Origin: Acidobacteriota bacterium
Lineage (GTDB): Bacteria > Acidobacteriota > Terriglobia > Terriglobales > Acidobacteriaceae
Length of the DNA: 64,000 nt
Direction of reading: 5' to 3'
Assembly: GCA_021818585.1 (NCBI GenBank)
Contig: JAKATU010000017.1
Coordinates: 1 to 64,000, forward strand
Shown here piece after piece: positions 63,545-64,000 of this stretch (within the stretch, counting starts at the first letter, position 1; the number at the start of each line of letters is the position of its first letter). The notes below the pieces were generated by a model. It worked only from the letters and a program-made list of their open reading frames with translations. It searched no databases and was not told the origin of the DNA. A program made the position numbers and the translations under genes.

Positions 63545-64000
63545 CTAGTTTTCCAAAGTTGGCGAGATGACTGTCAGGCGGCCCGATTCGAGCCGTAGGA
63601 TACGAGAGCATCGCCGCGCCAGCGCCATGTTGTGCGTGACAATGACGGAGGTGAGGCGGTGATTACGGTGGAGTTTCTCAATGAGGCCGAAGACGACGCC
63701 GGAGGTGCGGGAGTCGAGATCGCCGGTGGGTTCGTCGGCTAGCAGAACGCGCGGTTCGGTGACGAGGGCGCGAGCGAGCGAGACGCGCTGCTGCTCTCCG
63801 CCCGACAGTTCGCCGGCGCGGTGGGTGGCGCGGTCACTGAGTTCAACTTCCTTCAACCACTTCTCCGCACGTTCGAGAGCCCGCGCTTTGTTTTCTCCCC
63901 TGGCCAGGAGCGGCATAGCGACGTTTTCGATGGCCGTAAATTCCGGCAGGAGGTAGTGAAACTGCCAGACATAACCAATTTCCCGATTGCGAAACTGGGC
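63545..64000 (-). CDS. lolD: LolD-like ABC transporter ATPase, N-terminal part missing
   Basis: C-terminal 151 codons of an ABC ATPase, running off the window edge. Visible are the Q-loop region VWQFHYLLPEFTAIENVAMPLLARG (Trp where LolD usually has Phe), signature LSGGEQQRVSLARAL, Walker B VLLADEPTGDLD and the H-loop VTHNMALAR. The PEFTA.ENVAMP pattern points to LolD, which releases lipoproteins from the inner membrane; MacB/FtsE relatives are not excluded. Fits the LolA-like gene at 44873-45559. Confidence 0.82.
   Translation of the reverse strand, partial: AQFRNREIGYVWQFHYLLPEFTAIENVAMPLLARGENKARALERAEKWLKEVELSDRATHRAGELSGGEQQRVSLARALVTEPRVLLADEPTGDLDSRTSGVVFGLIEKLHRNHRLTSVIVTHNMALARRCSRILRLESGRLTVISPTLEN

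Noticed and set aside
63353-63598. 81-codon plus-strand frame after clpC start region
   Set aside because: No ribosome-binding site or family; crosses the likely clpC promoter region and the end of the lolD-like gene.

Overview
The window is a chromosomal segment of a high-GC Gram-negative bacterium, most likely an acidobacterium of the Terriglobia/Acidobacteriales type. This is inferred from a protein with the acidobacterial VWFA-related domain architecture, an Mpl/LdcA/DapF peptidoglycan cluster, LolA/LolD outer-membrane genes and a type IV pilus/type II secretion operon in the order known from that phylum. No transposase, CRISPR array, tRNA or rRNA was found.

Layout. (1) Bases 1-17996: the end of tuf, then a complete S10-spc-alpha ribosomal protein cluster (rpsJ to rplQ, including secY, adk, map, infA, rpmJ and rpoA), all on the plus strand and closed by two tandem terminators. 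Eight gaps between these genes carry an unusual AGCT-heptad repeat, in several cases with T-rich and A-rich arms facing each other and abutting the next ribosome binding site. (2) 18009-24494, minus strand: an envelope operon with a PfkB kinase, a GT-C-like membrane protein, dapF, LD-carboxypeptidase, mpl and plsC. (3) 24589-25403: a two-gene cassette of lower GC with a RelA/SpoT-type nucleotidyltransferase and a small partner, a candidate toxin-antitoxin pair set between pfkB and mtnP. (4) 25473-36868: mtnP, a secreted zincin-like protein, then plus-strand ygfZ-DUF1844-MBL-ribF, a secreted protein of unknown function, a VWFA protein, a small membrane protein and an A-type Fe-S carrier.

(5) 36918-46098, minus strand: one compact operon of a pilin, a LolA-like protein, a Ycf48-like propeller, PilC/GspF, PilB/GspE, PilM, PilN, PilO, a PilP/GspC-like protein and a second pseudopilin; no secretin lies in it. 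(6) 46179-54684: UDP-glucuronate decarboxylase, queG, a cold-shock protein, YihY, a membrane SpoIIE-type phosphatase, a YVTN-propeller lipoprotein and DAHP synthase. (7) 54884-58674: cytochrome c maturation genes ccmE-ccmA-(ybaK)-ccmB and ccmC-ccmD; CcmE has Cys in place of the usual haem-binding His. (8) 58899-64000: thiC, a YtxH protein, clpC and the end of a lolD-like ABC ATPase running off the window.

The two observations most worth following are the heptad repeats inside the ribosomal cluster and the RelA/SpoT cassette. Functions rest on motifs read by eye; no database search was possible.
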